Shown: positions 17,724-26,472 of the stretch, piece after piece
Position numbering within the stretch: the first letter of the stretch is position 1
Layout: each line of letters opens with the position of its first letter
Assembly: GCF_037203705.1 (NCBI RefSeq)
Contig: NZ_JBBCAT010000002.1
Span: 186,001-250,000 of the forward strand
Direction: 5' to 3'
Source of the DNA: Prosthecomicrobium sp. N25
Lineage (GTDB): Bacteria > Pseudomonadota > Alphaproteobacteria > Rhizobiales > Ancalomicrobiaceae
Length of the DNA stretch: 64,000 bases
The notes under the pieces: model-generated
Databases searched by the model: none
Seen by the model: the letters and a program-made list of their open reading frames with translations, nothing else
Told to the model about the DNA's origin: nothing
Position numbers and translations under genes: made by a program

Positions 17724-18971
17724 ATGACTTTCGAGCCTGTCGCACATCTCGAGCCCCGCTCGACTCTCGACCGGTTGAACGCTGCCGTCGGCGTGACCCG
17801 AGCCATGTCGGCGAAGAACTTGCTGGACCGGCTCTTTGCATGGGCCTTCACAGACCTGGTCTATGCCCAGATCTGGGAGGATCCGGTCGTCGACATGCAC
17901 GCCCTCGGCCTGCGACCGGGGCTCCATATGGTCGCGATCGCATCCGGCGGCTGCAACGTGCTCTCGTATCTGGCGCGCGAACAGCTGCGCATCACGGCGG
18001 TCGACCTGAATCCGGCCCACGTGGCCTACGGGCGTCTGCGCAAGGCCGCCGCCCAGGTCATTCGCGACTACCCCACCTTCGCCGGGCTCGTCACCGGGAC
18101 CGCGGGCCGGGCCAATCGCGAGATCTACGCCGCACATCTGCGGGAACGCCTGGACCCGGAGACCCGCGCCTGGTGGGAGTCCCGAGGCCGCCTCCGCATG
18201 CTCGAGGACAACCCGTTTCGATACGGGCTGCTCGGCCGCTTCATCCGAGCCTCGCATGGCCTTGCGCGGCTCTACGGCGTCGACCCGCGGGCGATGCTGC
18301 GGGCGAGAACCCGCGACGAGCAGATCCGCATCTTCGAGACCCACCTGGCGCCGCTTTTCGACCGGGCCGTCCTGCGCTGGCTCGCGTCGCGTTCGGTCTC
18401 CCTGTACGGCCTCGGGATACCCTCGGCACAGTATGAAGTTCTGGCCTGCGGCAGGCCCATGGCGGATGTTCTGCGCGAGCGCCTCCGCCGCCTGGCCTGC
18501 GACCACGACCTGGCCGACAACTACTTTGCCCGCCAGGCCTTCGGCCTGCGCTACGAGGGCGGTGAGCCGCCGCCCTACCTGGATCCGCAATCCTTCCCTC
18601 GCCTGCAGGCGAATGCGGCAGGCCTCGAGATCCTCAACAGATCCTACACGGACCACCTGAGGACGCTGTCTCCGGCCAGCGTGGATCGTTACGTGCTTCT
18701 CGACGCGCAGGACTGGATGAACGACCGCCAACTCGCGGAACTCTGGGGCGAGATCACCCGGACGGCTCGCCCGGGTGCCCGCGTGATCTTCCGCACGGCT
18801 GCCGAGCCGACGATCCTGCCCGGCCGCGTTCCCCACGAGATCCTGACCCGCTGGACCTACCAGCAAACGTTGTCCGAGCACCTGCACGGCCGGGACCGCT
18901 CGGCCATCTACGGTGGCTTTCATCTCTATGTATTCGGCCAAGGTCCGGGCGAAGAGGGGGACGCTCCATGA
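17724..18971 (+). CDS. btaA: S-adenosylmethionine:diacylglycerol 3-amino-3-carboxypropyltransferase
   Basis: BtaA (DUF3419 family), 415 aa. It moves the 3-amino-3-carboxypropyl group of SAM onto diacylglycerol, giving diacylglycerylhomoserine, the first step of phosphorus-free betaine lipid synthesis. Family features include YAQIWEDPVVDMHAL, the nucleotide-binding stretch MVAIASGGCNVLSYL and VLLDAQDWMND. The stop overlaps btaB (ATGA). In rhizobia btaAB are induced by phosphate limitation, and the position next to the C-P lyase operon fits that. Confidence 0.92.
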   Translation: MTFEPVAHLEPRSTLDRLNAAVGVTRAMSAKNLLDRLFAWAFTDLVYAQIWEDPVVDMHALGLRPGLHMVAIASGGCNVLSYLAREQLRITAVDLNPAHVAYGRLRKAAAQVIRDYPTFAGLVTGTAGRANREIYAAHLRERLDPETRAWWESRGRLRMLEDNPFRYGLLGRFIRASHGLARLYGVDPRAMLRARTRDEQIRIFETHLAPLFDRAVLRWLASRSVSLYGLGIPSAQYEVLACGRPMADVLRERLRRLACDHDLADNYFARQAFGLRYEGGEPPPYLDPQSFPRLQANAAGLEILNRSYTDHLRTLSPASVDRYVLLDAQDWMNDRQLAELWGEITRTARPGARVIFRTAAEPTILPGRVPHEILTRWTYQQTLSEHLHGRDRSAIYGGFHLYVFGQGPGEEGDAP

Positions 18972-19648
18972 CAGTCGCGGCAAATACCGACCACGCCTCC
19001 CTGATGGATCGGATGTACCGCCACCAACGGTACTTCTATGACCCGACCCGCAAGTATTACCTGCTCGGCCGCGACAAGCTGCTGCGGTCGATGGATCCGC
19101 CGCAGGGTGGTTCGGTGCTGGAAATCGGCTGCGGCACCGGACGCAATCTCGTCCTGCTCGGGCAGCTGCGGCCCGATCTCAAGCTCCATGGCCTGGATGT
19201 CTCGGCGGTGATGCTGCAGACCGCGGGCGACCGCGTCGCCCGAGCGAAGCTGACCTCGCGTGTTCGACTGGCAACGGCCGACGCCTCGCGGGCCGACCCG
19301 CGCCGGGTGTTCCGGTGCGACGGCTTCGACCGCGTCTTCTTCTCCTACACGCTGTCGATGATCCCGGACTGGCAGTCGGCCCTCGCGCTCGGCGTCGACG
19401 CTCTGTCGCCGGGTGGCGAACTCCACATCGTCGACTTCGGAGGGCAGTCCGGCTTGCCCAGGCTCTTCCGTTCGGGGCTGTCCGGCTGGCTCCGGCTTTT
19501 CCACGTGGCCCCACGCCCGGTCGAATTCTATCGCGAACTGCGGTCCCTCGCGCGGCCCCTCCGCGCCGGCGTCGACCAGAAGCAGCCCTATCTTGGCTAT
19601 GCCTGGTCGGCCGTCCTGCGCCGTCCCGGTCTCGGAGCGGCCATCTGA
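18968..19648 (+). CDS. btaB: Diacylglycerylhomoserine N-methyltransferase
   Basis: BtaB, 226 aa class I SAM-dependent methyltransferase that trimethylates the amino group of diacylglycerylhomoserine to give the betaine lipid DGTS. Motif I VLEIGCGTG is at 50-58, preceded by YFYDPTRKYYLLGRDKLL, a segment typical of BtaB. It overlaps btaA by 4 bases and is followed at close spacing by the metallophosphoesterase gene. Confidence 0.9.
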   Translation: MTVAANTDHASLMDRMYRHQRYFYDPTRKYYLLGRDKLLRSMDPPQGGSVLEIGCGTGRNLVLLGQLRPDLKLHGLDVSAVMLQTAGDRVARAKLTSRVRLATADASRADPRRVFRCDGFDRVFFSYTLSMIPDWQSALALGVDALSPGGELHIVDFGGQSGLPRLFRSGLSGWLRLFHVAPRPVEFYRELRSLARPLRAGVDQKQPYLGYAWSAVLRRPGLGAAI

Positions 19649-19661
19649 GGAGAACGATGCC

Positions 19662-20513
19662 ATGCTCGATCGGCCGAGACCGCACGAGCCGGACGAAGCG
19701 GAGCCCCTCCCGCGCCGAGTCCGGGCTTTGTTCCTGTCCGACGTGCACCTGGGAGCCAGGGCCTGCCAGGCCGACCTGCTTCTGGATTTCCTGCGCTACC
19801 ACGATGCCGAGCGCATCTACCTCGTGGGAGACATCGTCGACGGCTGGAAGCTGCGCCGCACCTGGTATTGGCCGCAGAGCCACAACGACGTGGTGCAGAA
19901 GCTGTTGCGCAAGGGGCGGAAGGGGGCCGAGATCGTCTATCTGCCCGGCAATCACGACGAGTTCCTGCGTGACTACCTGGACGGTCAGTTCGGCAGCGTG
20001 CTGGTGCTCGATCGGGCGGTGCACGAGGCCCTGGACGGCCGTCGCTATCTCGTCCTGCACGGGGATCAGTTCGACCTCGTCGTTCGCAACATGCGCTGGC
20101 TGGCCTTCTTCGGCGACAAGGCCTACGACCTGGCCATATGGGCCAACACATGGCTGAACGCCCTGAGGCGACGCTTCGGTTTCGGGTACTGGTCGCTCTC
20201 CGCCTGGGCCAAATCGAAGGTGAAGAACGCCGTAAACTTCATCGGCGCCTTCGAGGACGTCTTGTCGGAGGCGGCCCGCTCGGCCGGAGCGGACGGCGTC
20301 ATCTGCGGCCACATCCACCATGCCGTGATCCGGGACATCGGCCGCTGCCGCTACATCAACACCGGGGACTGGGTGGAGAGCTGTACCGCCATCGTGGAAA
20401 CGCACGAGGGCCGGTTCGAACTGATCCGTTGGACGAAGCGTACCGGATCGGAGTGGGATTCCGATGTGCTCGGTCAGGCGGCCATGCTGCGGACAGTCCT
20501 GGACGTTGCATGA
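19662..20513 (+). CDS. plcP: PlcP-type phospholipase C, metallophosphoesterase
   Basis: Calcineurin-like phosphoesterase of 283 aa, often auto-named UDP-2,3-diacylglucosamine diphosphatase. Metal motifs are SDVHLG (26-31), GDIVDGW (56-62), GNHDE (96-100), HGD (133-135) and GHIHH (216-220). The internal stretch TWYWPQSHNDVVQKLLRKGR and the 280-residue length match rhizobial PlcP, which cleaves phosphatidylcholine to diacylglycerol under phosphate starvation. Its place between btaAB and a lipid-type glycosyltransferase supports PlcP over LpxH. Its stop overlaps the next start. Confidence 0.82.
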   Translation: MLDRPRPHEPDEAEPLPRRVRALFLSDVHLGARACQADLLLDFLRYHDAERIYLVGDIVDGWKLRRTWYWPQSHNDVVQKLLRKGRKGAEIVYLPGNHDEFLRDYLDGQFGSVLVLDRAVHEALDGRRYLVLHGDQFDLVVRNMRWLAFFGDKAYDLAIWANTWLNALRRRFGFGYWSLSAWAKSKVKNAVNFIGAFEDVLSEAARSAGADGVICGHIHHAVIRDIGRCRYINTGDWVESCTAIVETHEGRFELIRWTKRTGSEWDSDVLGQAAMLRTVLDVA

Positions 20514-21529
20514 AGGTCCTCATCGCTACCGACGCCTGGCATCCGCAGATCAACGGGGTGGTCCGCACTCTGGAGCGCCTCGTCGAGACGCTGGACCGGC
20601 TGGGCGTGGCGGCGGAGGTCGTCTCGCCCCAGGGTCGCCCCTCGCTCCCCTGTCCGGGCTACCCGGAGATCAGACTGGGGGCGATATCGGCCGCCTCGGT
20701 CGCCGATCGATTCCGGCGGTCGGGCGCCACCGACCTCCACGTGGCGACGGAGGGCCCCGTCGGCCTGGCGGCCCGTCGGGCCTCTCGCCACCTCGCGCTC
20801 GGCTTCTCGACCTCGTTCCACACCCGCTTCGCGGAGTATCTGGCGGCCCGCGTCCCCGTTCCGATCGATTGGACCTACGCCTGGCTCCGGCGCTTCCACA
20901 ATGCCGGGCTCTCCTGCATGGTGGCGACAGAGAGCCTCCGACAGATCCTGGCCGCTCGCGGGTTCCTTCGGCTCGACCCGTGGTCGCGGGGCGTGGATCT
21001 CGATCGGTTCCGGCCCGTCCCCGGCGCTCTGCCCCATGTGCCGCGACCCGTCTTTCTGTCCGTCGGCCGGGTCGCGGTGGAGAAGAACCTGCCGGCCTTC
21101 CTGGACCTCGACCTGCCCGGGACGAAGGTCGTGGTCGGTGACGGGCCGGCGCTCCCGGCGCTCAAGGCGGCCTACCCCTCGGTTGTTTTCACAGGTTCGG
21201 CCACCGGGGACGCGCTCGCGGCGCTTTACAGCGCGGCGGATGTCTTCGTCTTTCCCTCGGTGACGGACACCTTCGGCAACGTCATCCTCGAGGCGCTCGC
21301 CTGCGGTGTGCCGATCGCAGCCTTCCCCGTGATGGGCCCGGTGGACATCCTGGGCGGCTCGCGCGCGGGCGTGATCGATCGCGACCTGCGAGCCGCCGCC
21401 CTCGGTGCCCTTCGGTTGTCCCGGGACTGCGCAAGGGCGCATGCGGCACGCTTCACCTGGGAAGCCTCGGCGCGGCAGTTCGTCACGAACCTCGAACATG
21501 TGCGCCGGCGGGCGGGCGCGCGGCCGTGA
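20510..21529 (+). CDS. Agt-like diacylglycerol glycosyltransferase (GT4)
   Basis: GT-B fold glycosyltransferase of family 4, 339 aa. The N-terminal TDAWHPQINGVVRTL is the acceptor-side start. The donor site has FLSVGRVAVEKN and FVFPSVTDTFGNVILEALACG, with the conserved E-x7-E-like arrangement. It is translationally coupled to plcP (ATGA). In rhizobial and marine bacteria plcP is paired with agt, whose product adds glucose, galactose or glucuronic acid to diacylglycerol. The sugar used here cannot be read from the sequence. Confidence 0.8.
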   Translation: MKVLIATDAWHPQINGVVRTLERLVETLDRLGVAAEVVSPQGRPSLPCPGYPEIRLGAISAASVADRFRRSGATDLHVATEGPVGLAARRASRHLALGFSTSFHTRFAEYLAARVPVPIDWTYAWLRRFHNAGLSCMVATESLRQILAARGFLRLDPWSRGVDLDRFRPVPGALPHVPRPVFLSVGRVAVEKNLPAFLDLDLPGTKVVVGDGPALPALKAAYPSVVFTGSATGDALAALYSAADVFVFPSVTDTFGNVILEALACGVPIAAFPVMGPVDILGGSRAGVIDRDLRAAALGALRLSRDCARAHAARFTWEASARQFVTNLEHVRRRAGARP

Positions 21530-21683
21530 CCGAGCGGATCCCGGACGCACCCACTCCCGTCCTTATGCAAAGGGACCCCCAATGGGGAGACCGGGAACGT
21601 GAGCCGGACGGTGATCGGCCCCGGCTGTTTACCGCCGGCGAGCAGCCTGAACACCCTGACGTTCTCGTGAAAAGGGATGCCTC

Positions 21684-22385
21684 ATGGATGGTTTCGAAAT
21701 TCAGCGGCGAGTGGCGGCCGAAGCCCTTGGTACCGGCATGCTGGTCGCGACAGTGATCGGGTCGGGGATCATGGCCGAGAAACTGACCAATGACACGGCC
21801 CTGGCTCTGCTCTGCAACACCTTGCCGACCGGAGCCGTGCTTGCGGTGCTGATCACGATACTCGCACCCCTCTCGGGAGCCCACCTCAACCCCGCCGTCA
21901 CCGGCATGTTCTGGCTGGCGGGACGCCATCCCGCTGGAGAGGTCCTTCCGTACATCGTTGCCCAAGTGGTCGGCGGACTGGTCGGCGCCGTCGTTTCACA
22001 CATGATGTTCGCGCTGCCTCTGATCGACCTTTCGGTCAAGGCGCGAACGGGTCCGGCGCAGTGGTTCTCGGAAGGCGTGGCGACGTTCGGACTGATCGTC
22101 ACCATCGTGGCAGGGCTTCGATTTCGGCACGGCGCCGTGCCTTGGATCGTGGGGCTCTACATCACGGCCGCCTACTGGTTCACGGCGTCGACCAGTTTCG
22201 CCAATCCCGCGGTCGCCATCGCTCGGTCCATCTCGAACACCTTTGCCGGCATCAGGCCGGTCGACGTTCCGGCTTTCATCGTGGCGCAGCTGGCCGGTGC
22301 ATCGATCGCGATTTTCCTTCTGCAGTGGCTCCTCAATTCACCGTCGCAGACCGGATCCGCCGCTTCCCCGGAGCAGGAACCATGA
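21684..22385 (+). CDS. aqpS: MIP family aquaglyceroporin, AqpS-like
   Basis: Membrane channel of 233 aa with two NPA boxes, AHLNPAV (69-71) and FANPAVAIARS (174-176), and about six membrane segments. AqpS-type channels paired with arsC let trivalent arsenic leave the cell, as in Sinorhizobium meliloti. Its stop overlaps the arsC start, which makes the arsenic role more likely than glycerol or water transport. No arsR regulator is visible nearby, which is unusual for such a pair. Confidence 0.82.
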   Translation: MDGFEIQRRVAAEALGTGMLVATVIGSGIMAEKLTNDTALALLCNTLPTGAVLAVLITILAPLSGAHLNPAVTGMFWLAGRHPAGEVLPYIVAQVVGGLVGAVVSHMMFALPLIDLSVKARTGPAQWFSEGVATFGLIVTIVAGLRFRHGAVPWIVGLYITAAYWFTASTSFANPAVAIARSISNTFAGIRPVDVPAFIVAQLAGASIAIFLLQWLLNSPSQTGSAASPEQEP

Positions 22386-22804
22386 CCATCGTCATCTACC
22401 ATCATCCGGACTGCGGGACGTCCCGCAACGTCCTGCGGATCATCGAGGCGGCCGGCTACGCGCCGACCGTCATCGAATACCTGAAGACCGGTTGGACCCG
22501 CCCGCAATTGCTCGGGCTCTTCGCGGCAGCGGCCCTGACGCCCCGCACGGCGCTTCGGGAGACCAAGTCGCCCGCGGCCGAGATGGGGCTGCTCGGGCCC
22601 GAGGTCGACGACGAAACCCTCCTCGCCGCCATGGTGAGCCACCCGGTTCTCGTCAACCGGCCGATCGTCTGCACGCGGAAGGGCGTCCGGCTGTGCCGTC
22701 CGAGCGAGACGGTTCTCGACCTTCTCGACCGATGGCCGCCGGGCCCGCTCTCCAAGGAGGACGGGACCCCCCTGCTGGACGCAGAGGGGCGCAGGGTCGG
22801 ATGA
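22382..22804 (+). CDS. arsC: Glutaredoxin-dependent arsenate reductase
   Basis: ArsC of the thioredoxin-like family, 140 aa. The catalytic cysteine C11 is in HPDCGTSRN, and the NRPIVCTRKGVRLCRP segment supplies the conserved arginines that bind arsenate. It reduces As(V) to As(III), which the overlapping aquaglyceroporin could release. Its position at the end of the phosphorus cluster suggests defence against arsenate entering by phosphate uptake systems. Confidence 0.93.
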   Translation: MTIVIYHHPDCGTSRNVLRIIEAAGYAPTVIEYLKTGWTRPQLLGLFAAAALTPRTALRETKSPAAEMGLLGPEVDDETLLAAMVSHPVLVNRPIVCTRKGVRLCRPSETVLDLLDRWPPGPLSKEDGTPLLDAEGRRVG

Positions 22805-22834
22805 CGGCGCATCGGCCCCCGGGGCCGGACGGGC

Positions 22835-23656
22835 TCACTCCACGAGGCCGAGTTCCTTCAGGTGGGCGTAGCCCTTCTGGAGGTTGACGGGGTCCCTGAC
22901 CTCGAGCACGCAGCGCGGCTTCGCGTCCAGGGTGGCGACCGCCCTGAACACGGCGTCCCAGCGGATCGTCCCCTCGCCGGGCAGCCAGTGCCGATCCGCA
23001 TAGCCGTCGGCATCCTGGACATGGATATGCGAGAGCAGCTCCCCGGCCGCGTGAACGTAGTAGTCGACCGGCGGTGCGCCCGTGGAGCCGTGGGCGTAGT
23101 GCGCGTGACCCGTGTCGATCGAGACCCGGACGGCGTCGCTCTCGAAGCTGCGGACCAGGGCCACGCGCGCATAGGGGTCCTTGTCCTCGATGTTCTCGAT
23201 GACAAGGGTCACGCCGATCCCCTCGGCGCGTCGGACCACCTCGCGCAAGGTCGCGTGGCAGCGCTCGATCACCTGGGCGCGGGCATTCGGCAGGCCGTCC
23301 AGGTTGTTGTAGTCCCACGTCGTGTAGGGCGAGTGGATCACCATCTGGGTCGCGCCGACCGCCTCGCAGACCTCGAGCCCCTGGAGGAGGCGGCGGGTCA
23401 CGACCTTGCGGATCTCCGGGTCCTGACTGTCGATCTTGAAGCCCCAGAAAGGCCCGTGGATGCCGAGACGCCCCTGCCATCCGGCCAGCAGCTGGCGGAT
23501 GCGCTGAGCCTTCGGATGCCAGTCGCCGTCGAGCACTTCCGCCCAGAAGAAATCCTGCAGTTCGAGGTCGCGGTTCCTTTCGAAGAGCCAATCGCGATGC
23601 ATCTCGATCATGGGCAGCGCCAGGGCGGCGCCGAGCACGGGCAGCGGCTTGGTCAT
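22835..23656 (-). CDS. TIM-barrel sugar isomerase/epimerase-like protein
   Basis: Xylose isomerase-like TIM-barrel protein (AP endonuclease family 2), 273 aa. Likely metal-site residues lie in TLVIENIED, VRVSIDTGHAHY, LLSHIHVQDADG and CVLEVRD near the ends of the barrel strands. It is the last gene of a - strand operon starting 31 bases after the permease stop, so it probably acts on the transported solute. It converges on arsC. The exact reaction is unknown. Confidence 0.72.
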   Translation of the reverse strand: MTKPLPVLGAALALPMIEMHRDWLFERNRDLELQDFFWAEVLDGDWHPKAQRIRQLLAGWQGRLGIHGPFWGFKIDSQDPEIRKVVTRRLLQGLEVCEAVGATQMVIHSPYTTWDYNNLDGLPNARAQVIERCHATLREVVRRAEGIGVTLVIENIEDKDPYARVALVRSFESDAVRVSIDTGHAHYAHGSTGAPPVDYYVHAAGELLSHIHVQDADGYADRHWLPGEGTIRWDAVFRAVATLDAKPRCVLEVRDPVNLQKGYAHLKELGLVE

Positions 23657-23687
23657 GGGTTGGTCCTTGGGTGTTCGAGGAACGACA

Positions 23688-24542
23688 TCAGCGCAGCGTG
23701 GGATCCAGGCGGTCGCGCAACCAGTCGCCCACGGTGGAGACCGCGAGCGTGGTGAGCACGATCGTCGTGGAGGGGGCCAGCATGATCCAGGGCGCGCGGG
23801 TGAGGTACTCGCGGCCGTATCCGACCATGTTGCCGAGACTCGTCATCGGCGGCTGCACGCCGAGGCCGAGGAAGGACAGCCCGGACTCCATCAGGATGAC
23901 CTCGGGAAAGACCAGGGTCATGGAGACGATGAGGGTCGAGGCGATGTTGGGGAGGATGTGGCGGAGATAGATGCGCGACGGCGTGGCGCCGAGCTGGCGG
24001 ATCGCCCCGGCATAGCCCTGTGCGCCGGCCGAGATGGCGAGGCCGCGGGCGATGCGGGCGTATCGCTCCCAGCCGTATAGGCCCATCAGGCCGATGAGCA
24101 GCGGGAGCGCGCTGCCGAAGAAGGCGAGCACGGCCAGCGCCATGATGAGGAAGGGCAGGCTCGCCTGAAAGTCGACGAGCATGAGCACGATCTGCTCCGT
24201 GGGGCCGCGGAAATGGGCCGCCAGGAAGCCGAGCGTCGTGCCGATGAGGGCCGAGATGATCGTCGCGCCGAAGGCTATCGCAAGGGAGATGCGGATCGAG
24301 GCGACGAGGCGGGAGAGCACGTCGCGGCCGAGTTCGTCGGTGCCGAGCCAGTGGGCCGGATTGCCGGGCGGGGCGAGCCGGTTCTTGAGGTCCAAGGTGG
24401 TGAAGCCGTGCGGGGCGATCTGGTCGGCGAAGACGGCAACGACGATCATCCCGGCGATCCAGAGCATCGCGACGGCGACGCCTGCGGGGATCTTCGGTAG
24501 CGCGGGCCGGCGGGCGGGCGCAGGGGTGGCAATATCGGTCAC
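23688..24542 (-). CDS. ABC transporter permease, DppC/OppC type
   Basis: Permease of 284 aa. It has the N-terminal DppC-like domain (FADQIAPHGFTTLDLKNRL then WLGTDELGRDVLSRL) and the EAA loop region AIRQLGATPSRIYLRHILPN. The GTG start at 24542 lies two bases after the DppB stop, with ggagga upstream inside dppB. It acts with the upstream permease as the channel of a peptide/opine/sugar-type importer. Confidence 0.88.
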   Translation of the reverse strand: MTDIATPAPARRPALPKIPAGVAVAMLWIAGMIVVAVFADQIAPHGFTTLDLKNRLAPPGNPAHWLGTDELGRDVLSRLVASIRISLAIAFGATIISALIGTTLGFLAAHFRGPTEQIVLMLVDFQASLPFLIMALAVLAFFGSALPLLIGLMGLYGWERYARIARGLAISAGAQGYAGAIRQLGATPSRIYLRHILPNIASTLIVSMTLVFPEVILMESGLSFLGLGVQPPMTSLGNMVGYGREYLTRAPWIMLAPSTTIVLTTLAVSTVGDWLRDRLDPTLR

Positions 24543-24544
24543 GG

Positions 24545-25480
24545 TCAGTGTCCTCCGCCGGCGGGCGCCTGGCGCAGGCGCGGGTCGAGCAGGCCGTAGA
24601 GCAGATCCACCGTCAGATTGGCGGCGACCATCGTGGCCGCGACCACGAGCAGGATGCATTGGACGACCGCGAGGTCGCGGTTCGCCACGGCGACGACCAG
24701 GAGCCGGCCGACGCCGGGCCAGGAGAACACGCTCTCGACCACGACCGCGCCGGCGATCAGCGTGCCGACCATGAAGCCGACGATGGTCACGGTCGGGATC
24801 GCGGCATTGGGGAGGGCATGGTTGCGGATGGCCGCGGCCCAAGGAACACCCTTGGCGAGCGCCGTGCGCATATAGGGCTGTCCGAGCACTTCCAGCATGG
24901 CCGAGCGCGTGAAGCGCGCCAGGATCGCCGCGCCGCCGAGGCCCATGGTGACGATGGGCAGGATGGCGTGCCGCCAGGTATCCTGCCCGCCCGAGGGCAG
25001 CCAGCCGAGCTGCACGGAGAAGATCAGCACCAGCACGAGTCCGAGCACGAAGCTCGGCACGGTGAAGCCGGCGACAGCGAGGGTCATGACCAGCCGGTCG
25101 ACCCAGCTCCCCCGGTGCAGGCTCGCGTAGACACCCGCCGGGATGCCGAGCCCGACCTTCAGGAGCAGCGCCGGAAGCGTGAGGGCGAGCGTCGCCGGGA
25201 TCCGCTCGGCGACGAGCTGGATCGCGGGCCGTCCGTCGCGCATGGAGCGACCGAGTTCGCCCTCCGCGATGGCCGAGAAGTAGCTGAGGTACTGCTTCCA
25301 GATCGGGTCGTCGAGACCCCAGGCCTTGCGGAAGGCCGCGATCACCTCCGGGGGCGCCTCCGGTCCCATGATGATGAGGGCCGGGTCTCCCGACATCCGG
25401 AGCACGACGAAGGCGAAGGTGACCACCAGGGCGATGGTCAGCAGCGCGCGACACAGGCGGGCGAGGAGAAAGCGGAGCAT
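24545..25480 (-). CDS. ABC transporter permease, DppB/OppB type
   Basis: Permease of 311 aa with the classic DppB N-terminus MLRFLLARLCRALLTI, the periplasmic region GLDDPIWKQYLSYF and the later YMRTALAKGVPWAAAIRNHALPNA coupling loop. Its ATG at 25480 overlaps the upstream ATPase stop (ATGA). Several hydrophobic segments are evident. Confidence 0.88.
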   Translation of the reverse strand: MLRFLLARLCRALLTIALVVTFAFVVLRMSGDPALIIMGPEAPPEVIAAFRKAWGLDDPIWKQYLSYFSAIAEGELGRSMRDGRPAIQLVAERIPATLALTLPALLLKVGLGIPAGVYASLHRGSWVDRLVMTLAVAGFTVPSFVLGLVLVLIFSVQLGWLPSGGQDTWRHAILPIVTMGLGGAAILARFTRSAMLEVLGQPYMRTALAKGVPWAAAIRNHALPNAAIPTVTIVGFMVGTLIAGAVVVESVFSWPGVGRLLVVAVANRDLAVVQCILLVVAATMVAANLTVDLLYGLLDPRLRQAPAGGGH

Positions 25481-26472
25481 CAGGCGGCTTCCGGCATGGG
25501 CGCGGCGGACGGCGCGACGTGGTGGCAGGCGGCGCGGCGTTCCCCGCCCAGGTCGACGAGCGCCGGGGCCTCCGTCCGGCAGCGTGCCACCGCCACGGGG
25601 CAGCGCGGATGGAAAGCGCAGCCGGGAGGCCGGTCGGCCGGATTCGGCGGATCGCCCGAGAGGACGATCCGATCCGCGCGGGACTTGCCCGGCAGCGGCG
25701 CCGCGGAGACCAGCGCCCGGGTGTAGGGGTGGAGGGGACGGGCGAACAGGTCGTCGGCGTCCCCTTCCTCCACGATGCGGCCGAGATACATGACGGCGAC
25801 CCGCCGGCTCACCTGCCGGACCACTCGGAGGTCATGACTGATGAACAGCATGGCGAGGCCGAGCTCGGCCTGCAGGTCGCCCAGGAGATTGACCACCTGA
25901 GCCTGGATCGAGACGTCGAGGGCCGACACCGGCTCGTCGCAGACGATCAGGTCCGGTCGGGTGGCGAGCGCGCGGGCGATGACGACGCGCTGGCGCTGCC
26001 CGCCGGACAGTTCGTGCGGGTAGCGGCGGGCCTGGTCGACAGAGAGGCCGACTGCCTCGATCAGCTCGCGCGTGCGGGCCTGCCGCTCGGCCGGCGTGCC
26101 GAGACCGTGGATGTCGAGCGGCTCGGCGATCTGGTCGGCGACCGGCAGGCGCCGGTCGAGCGCGCCGAGCGGATCCTGGAAGATCATCTGCATGCGCGCG
26201 CGGAGCCTCCGCCATTCCGCCGTCCCGGGCGGCGGCATGGGCACGCCGCCGAACCGGACCTCGCCGGCGTCCGGCGTCTCGAGGCCCAGCACCATGCGCC
26301 CGGCGGTGGACTTGCCCGAGCCGGATTCCCCGACGATGCCGAGCGTCTCGCCGCGCGCGAGTCCGAGCGACACGCCGTCCACGGCGCGAACGTCGACCGT
26401 GCGGCTCAGGAGGCCGCGGCGCATCGGATAGCGCCGGGCGATGGTCTTCGCTTCGAGGAGGATCCCGCTCAT
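25480..26472 (-). CDS. ABC transporter ATP-binding protein, DppF/OppF type
   Basis: ATPase of 330 aa. Walker A is GESGSGKST, the signature LSGGQRQRVVIARAL and Walker B LIVCDEPVSALD. The C-terminal oligopeptide-transporter domain contains PPGCAFHPRCPVAVARC, cysteines that bind an Fe-S cluster in some DppD/F proteins. The ATG at 26472 overlaps the stop of the partner ATPase. Confidence 0.9.
   Translation of the reverse strand: MSGILLEAKTIARRYPMRRGLLSRTVDVRAVDGVSLGLARGETLGIVGESGSGKSTAGRMVLGLETPDAGEVRFGGVPMPPPGTAEWRRLRARMQMIFQDPLGALDRRLPVADQIAEPLDIHGLGTPAERQARTRELIEAVGLSVDQARRYPHELSGGQRQRVVIARALATRPDLIVCDEPVSALDVSIQAQVVNLLGDLQAELGLAMLFISHDLRVVRQVSRRVAVMYLGRIVEEGDADDLFARPLHPYTRALVSAAPLPGKSRADRIVLSGDPPNPADRPPGCAFHPRCPVAVARCRTEAPALVDLGGERRAACHHVAPSAAPMPEAA

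Noticed and set aside
19662-20513. LpxH (UDP-2,3-diacylglucosamine diphosphatase) as the name
   Set aside because: Same superfamily, but the length, the WYWPQSHNDVV segment and the position between btaAB and a lipid glycosyltransferase fit PlcP better.
22805-22834. GC palindrome ggccccggggcc-like sequence between arsC and the isomerase gene as a terminator
   Set aside because: It has no loop and no T-run on either strand; it is more likely a product of base composition.
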